Positions 42,742 through 43,000 of a stretch of DNA of 43,000 nt are shown here, piece by piece (within the stretch, counting starts at the first letter, position 1; each line of letters opens with the position of its first letter). Origin of the DNA: Cristatella mucedo. Its lineage: Eukaryota > Bryozoa > Phylactolaemata > Cristatellidae. The stretch spans positions 16,107,001 to 16,150,000 of the forward strand of contig WPIO01000001.1 in NCBI GenBank assembly GCA_009760855.2. Direction: 5' to 3'. The notes under the pieces are model-generated. The model saw nothing but the letters and a program-made list of their open reading frames with translations, was not told the DNA's origin and did not search any database. Position numbers and translations under genes: made by a program.

Positions 42742-43000
42742 ATGGCGTTCGACGGGCTGCTGGTGATCAGCGGCAGCCAAGTTCAATCGAGTGCCGCGGC
42801 GGCGGCGGCGGCGGCGGCTACACTAGCGGAAGCGTCCGACGACGTCGACTGCGTGGCAATGACCGCGCTGAGCGCCTACTGCAAGGGCCCCTCCGCCACC
42901 TCAGCAGCGGCGGCGGCGAGCGGCGCGCTGCCAGCTTCCCGGCTGATAGCTCACTTGGCGCGATCCATGACGACGACGGCATCGAAAAACTACCAGCGAA
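42742..43000 (+). CDS. first coding exon of an unidentified protein, 3'-partial
   Basis: ATG at 42742 in a strong Kozak context (gtgccATGg, G at -3 and +4), open for 86 codons to the window edge. The peptide starts MAFDGLLVISGSQVQSS, has nine alanines (residues 18-26, from a gcg repeat), an acidic patch (EASDDVDC), then VAMTALSAYCKGPS, a second run of five alanines (55-59), and ASRLIAHLARSM. It runs in the same direction as the CpG-rich promoter region. I do not recognise the protein. Alanine runs are common in transcription factors and other nuclear regulators, but that is only suggestive. The frame cannot be closed here and the first intron may begin just beyond 43000. Confidence 0.6.
   Translation, partial: MAFDGLLVISGSQVQSSAAAAAAAAATLAEASDDVDCVAMTALSAYCKGPSATSAAAAASGALPASRLIAHLARSMTTTASKNYQR

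Noticed and set aside
42327-42786. Overlapping Arg/Ser/Ala-rich frames of 76-133 codons
   Set aside because: Same reason: GC-rich promoter and 5' UTR sequence. Only the frame starting at 42742 has start context and a plausible exon setting.
1-43000. CRISPR array, prophage, operon or integron
   Set aside because: No regularly spaced repeats with unique spacers and no bacterial gene organisation; splice signals, SINEs and LINEs show that this is animal DNA.

Overview
This is animal nuclear DNA, most likely from an invertebrate. Coding blocks are short and bounded by GT/AG splice signals. Long stretches are non-coding. Much of the recognisable sequence is transposon-derived: L2-type LINEs, two tRNA-derived SINE families, a Tigger/pogo DNA transposon and a gypsy-like RNase H remnant. 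A CpG-rich promoter region with a first coding exon closes the window. There is no operon, CRISPR array or phage structure. The species cannot be named from the sequence alone.

Layout. 1-480: purine-rich, with a long (GA)n run. 615-7414 (+): three well supported 3'-terminal exons of a protein whose C-terminus carries an FHG-type domain and resembles the end of neuralized-like protein 4 (resemblance from memory, unverified). Its introns hold a 60-bp tandem repeat and AT-rich repeats. 8173-9478: an internally deleted Tigger/pogo element flanked by TA. 9956-16230: SINE and LINE accumulation, including a younger L2 inserted in an older L2 that also carries a SINE. 18060-18300: SINE with a duplicated tRNA-like head. 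19070-21035: an L2 tail, an unnamed repeat and a second SINE type. 23345-26880: a longer L2 copy with endonuclease and reverse transcriptase remnants, then another truncated L2. 27221-27844 (-): gypsy-like RNase H remnant. 28.1-35.5 kb: little recognisable. 35575-35725: SINE. 36993-38226 (+): an intronless alpha-1,3-fucosyltransferase (GT10) reading broken by a dozen or more frame changes. 39170-40655: L2 copy split by a SINE, the unnamed repeat again, and the second SINE type. 41600-43000: CpG-rich region with a first coding exon (from 42742) running off the edge.

The cellular genes (NEURL4-like tail, fucosyltransferase, unknown first exon) all lie on the + strand and show no evident functional link. 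The transposons do interact: the second SINE type carries a 3' end resembling the L2 tail, as expected if it borrows L2 reverse transcriptase.

The most useful observation is the fucosyltransferase. Every conserved block of the family is present in order, but in different frames, with most changes at or near short homopolymers and no stop inside the blocks. That points to consensus indel errors or a young pseudogene, and it warns that ORF-based annotation of this contig will miss genes.
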